Source: Candidatus Omnitrophota bacterium
GTDB lineage: Bacteria > Omnitrophota > Gorgyraeia > Aquiviventales > Aquiviventaceae
DNA: 8,021 nt
Reading direction: 5' to 3'
NCBI GenBank assembly: GCA_023247155.1
Contig: JAHFGZ010000044.1
Location: 1-8,021, forward strand
Shown here: one piece after another, positions 6,387 to 8,021 of the stretch
Numbering within the stretch: position 1 is the first letter of the stretch
How the letters are laid out: every line of letters begins with the position of its first letter
Made by a program: the position numbers and the translations under genes
Notes under the pieces: model-generated
Databases searched by the model: none
The model's input: only the letters and a program-made list of their open reading frames with translations
What the model was told of the DNA's origin: nothing

Positions 6387-7984
6387 CCTGCCACCTCGGC
6401 AATGGCCGGTTGCGATGAGGTCTGTGCCTGGAGCACCCGCAACTGCTTGGCCGGGACCCGCGGGTGGTGGCGGAAATCCGGGAGGAACGGCTCCCCGTGG
6501 AGCGTCCGCCACACCCGCTCGTACTCGTTGATCCGCTTGAGGTCGCGCTGCACCATGAGCTCCCGCAGCCCCAGCAGCTCGACCCCGGTGAAGTTCTCGC
6601 TGATCACCGCGGTGATCTTCGTCGCGTCCCCGAGGTCCAGCAGGAACGCTTCGAGGTCGCCGTGGTACTGCTCGAGGATCCGGTCCTTGTACGTGTAGTA
6701 CCACTCCGAGCCCGGGTAGGGGGTGGCGAAGAACGGCACGCATTGGATCCCCATGCGCTCCCACGCCGCCAGGCTGTCCCGGATGCTGTCGAAAAACTCG
6801 TCGGGGAACCCGATGATCTGGTTCGGGATCGGGCGGATGCCGGATTCGATCGTCCAGCGCAGCGACCGCTCGTTGAGCGCCGCCGTCGTCCCCTTCCCCA
6901 CGTTCCTCAGGATGCGGTCCGAGAACGACTCATAGCCGTACAGGAGCTGGCTGCAGCCGGACTCGAAGAGCTTCCCCAGGATCTCCCGCTGCACGAGCGT
7001 CGCGTGGCTCGTGCCGCCCCAGTGGACCCCCTTGCACGCGGCGGTGTGCGGCTTCCGCTCGCGCCGGCAGCTGGGCTGGAGCCCTTCCTTGATCCAGAGG
7101 TCGGCGATCTCCGGCAGCCACTTCCCGTGGCTGTAGGAGTTCATCGTCATGAGGTTCTCGTCGAGGAACAGCACGAAGTCCACGCCGAACCGCTCGCGCG
7201 CGTGCTGCACCATGTCCACCACGTAGCGGGCGCTGTGGTAGCGGATCTCCCGCTTGTACGTGAACTCCACGTCCCGCCCCTGCGACCCGTCGGCGTATTT
7301 GAGGTCGCCCGCGATCCCGAGGTGGAAGCAGAAGCGGCAGATGAGCGAACAGCCGTAGCTCGCGTTGATGTCGAGGCGGCGCTTCGAGGTGAACGCCTCC
7401 TCGCTGTAGAGGAGCTTGCTGTTCTTCCAGTAGATGTCCAGCGGGAAGAGCTCCCACGCCGGGTATGGCAGCCGATCCAGCTCCTCCTTGCTGATGAGCG
7501 GCCGGATGTCGGTGAGCTGAATCTGGCCGTCGCGGGCGCGGTAGGCCACGCCCTTGACCGTGGACCAGTCCGCCTCTCCCTGGTCGAGACGCCCCAGGAG
7601 TTCCGGGAACGTGACGAAGGCCTCGCCGATGACGCCCACGTCCACCTGCGGCAGGAACGTCATGATCTCGACCGGCATGCTGGTGAGGACCCCGCCGCCG
7701 AGGACGACGAGCGCCGTGGGCGCGTGGCGCTTGGCGCTCGCCACGATCTTCTTGATGGAGCCGTAGCCGGTCGTGATGCTCCCCAGCGCCACGACGTCCC
7801 ACGCATCGGCCTCGATCGCCTCGCGCAGCGCCTCCTCGCCGAGGCGCCACGCGTTCATGTCATACACCTGGACCTGATGGCCGGCCTTGGACACGATGGC
7901 CGCCAACAGCGCGATGCCGTAGGGCACGTGCTTGGGGTCGTCCTCTTCCCGGATCACCGGATTGATGAAGAGCACTTTCGCCAT
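6383..7984 (-). CDS. B12-binding-type radical SAM protein of unknown reaction
   Basis: The protein is 533 aa. Residues 1 to about 140 form a Rossmann-like cobalamin-binding-type domain (VLFINPV at 4-10, PYGIALLAA at 21-29, LGGGVLTS at 95-102, VGVIGEAFVTFPELL at 116-130) without the DxHxxG cobalamin-ligand motif, as is common in this class. The radical SAM domain follows with CxxxCxxC for the 4Fe-4S cluster (Cys212, Cys216, Cys219), DEN at 275-277 and GYES at 350-353. A Cys/His-rich stretch lies at 306-327. Such enzymes perform radical methylations, ring contractions and rearrangements; the substrate is unknown. Its position at the visible head of the operon, four bases overlapping legG, suggests it modifies the glycan sugar or its carrier; that is inference. 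The start has GAAAGG at 7990-7995 with a 5-base spacer. No signal peptide or membrane segment is seen, so it is probably cytoplasmic. Confidence 0.88.
   Translation of the reverse strand: MAKVLFINPVIREEDDPKHVPYGIALLAAIVSKAGHQVQVYDMNAWRLGEEALREAIEADAWDVVALGSITTGYGSIKKIVASAKRHAPTALVVLGGGVLTSMPVEIMTFLPQVDVGVIGEAFVTFPELLGRLDQGEADWSTVKGVAYRARDGQIQLTDIRPLISKEELDRLPYPAWELFPLDIYWKNSKLLYSEEAFTSKRRLDINASYGCSLICRFCFHLGIAGDLKYADGSQGRDVEFTYKREIRYHSARYVVDMVQHARERFGVDFVLFLDENLMTMNSYSHGKWLPEIADLWIKEGLQPSCRRERKPHTAACKGVHWGGTSHATLVQREILGKLFESGCSQLLYGYESFSDRILRNVGKGTTAALNERSLRWTIESGIRPIPNQIIGFPDEFFDSIRDSLAAWERMGIQCVPFFATPYPGSEWYYTYKDRILEQYHGDLEAFLLDLGDATKITAVISENFTGVELLGLRELMVQRDLKRINEYERVWRTLHGEPFLPDFRHHPRVPAKQLRVLQAQTSSQPAIAEVAG
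6391..6397 (-). promoter_or_regulatory. Ribosome binding site of legG
   Basis: The minus strand reads GAGGTGG four bases before the ATG at 6386, inside the last codons of the radical SAM gene. It fixes the legG start over the longer open frame that continues upstream. Confidence 0.6.
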
Positions 7985-7985
7985 G

Positions 7986-8021
7986 TCAGCCTTTCGTCCG
8001 CGCGCCGTCCATTCGACTCCG
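7986..8021 (-). CDS. Possible 3' tail of an upstream gene (11 residues)
   Basis: Read from the right edge in one minus-strand frame there are eleven sense codons ending in TGA at 7986-7988, one base before the ATG of the radical SAM gene. The tight TGA-C-ATG spacing matches the gene junctions throughout this operon, so these bases may be the end of another operon gene. Eleven codons are too few to recognise a family, and an untranslated leader remains possible. Confidence 0.35.
   Translation of the reverse strand, partial: RSRMDGARTKG
7990..7995 (-). promoter_or_regulatory. Ribosome binding site of the radical SAM gene
   Basis: On the minus strand these bases read GAAAGG and lie five bases before the ATG at 7984. 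They support the start that begins directly at the VLFINPV strand of the N-terminal domain. The six bases fall within the possible upstream tail and its stop region. Confidence 0.55.

Noticed and set aside
5256..6698. A 480-codon plus-strand open frame
   Set aside because: Antisense to legG and the end of the radical SAM gene; Arg/His/Gln-rich with no motif.
6387..6764. Upstream extension of legG
   Set aside because: The added residues lie over the radical SAM gene in another frame and match no epimerase sequence. The start at 6386 has a good ribosome binding site and an ATGA junction.

Overview
The window is a GC-rich, almost fully coding stretch in which every supportable gene lies on the minus strand, so transcription runs from the right end (about 8021) to the left end (1). 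Codon third positions are mostly G or C. No rRNA, tRNA, IS element, CRISPR array or phage gene was seen. The composition and gene content suggest a high-GC, mostly uncultivated environmental bacterium of the Methylomirabilota/Rokubacteria or deltaproteobacterial kind, but taxonomy cannot be settled from this sequence and this is a weak inference.

In transcription order the window holds: a possible 11-residue tail of an upstream gene (7986-8021); a B12-binding-type radical SAM protein (6383-7984); a NeuC/LegG-like hydrolysing UDP/GDP-sugar 2-epimerase (5193-6386); a small formyltransferase-fold enzyme (4519-5196); a HisF-like synthase subunit (3623-4522); a HisH-like glutaminase subunit (2988-3638); an N-acetyl sugar amidotransferase of the WbpG/PseA type (1763-2986); a PtmE-like nucleotidyltransferase with an N-terminal CBS pair (687-1763); and a LegB-like NAD-dependent 4,6-dehydratase cut by the left edge (1-690).

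Adjacent genes overlap by 1, 4 or 16 bases or are 1 base apart, so there is no intergenic region and the set reads as one translationally coupled operon. No promoter or terminator is visible; both probably lie outside the window.

Together the genes point to a surface-glycan sugar pathway, most likely a legionaminic-acid-type nonulosonic acid. PtmE would make the GDP-activated amino sugar, LegB would convert it to the 4-keto-6-deoxy intermediate, and LegG would remove the nucleotide with C2 inversion. WbpG/PseA-like + HisH + HisF form the known ammonia-channelling set that turns an N-acetyl group into an acetamidino group. Partner enzymes such as LegC (aminotransferase), LegH (N-acyltransferase), LegI (synthase) and LegF (CMP-transferase) are not in the window. 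The less expected members are the formyltransferase just before the amidination set and the radical SAM protein at the visible head of the operon. They suggest an N-formylated and/or amidinated nonulosonate with one further modification of unknown chemistry.
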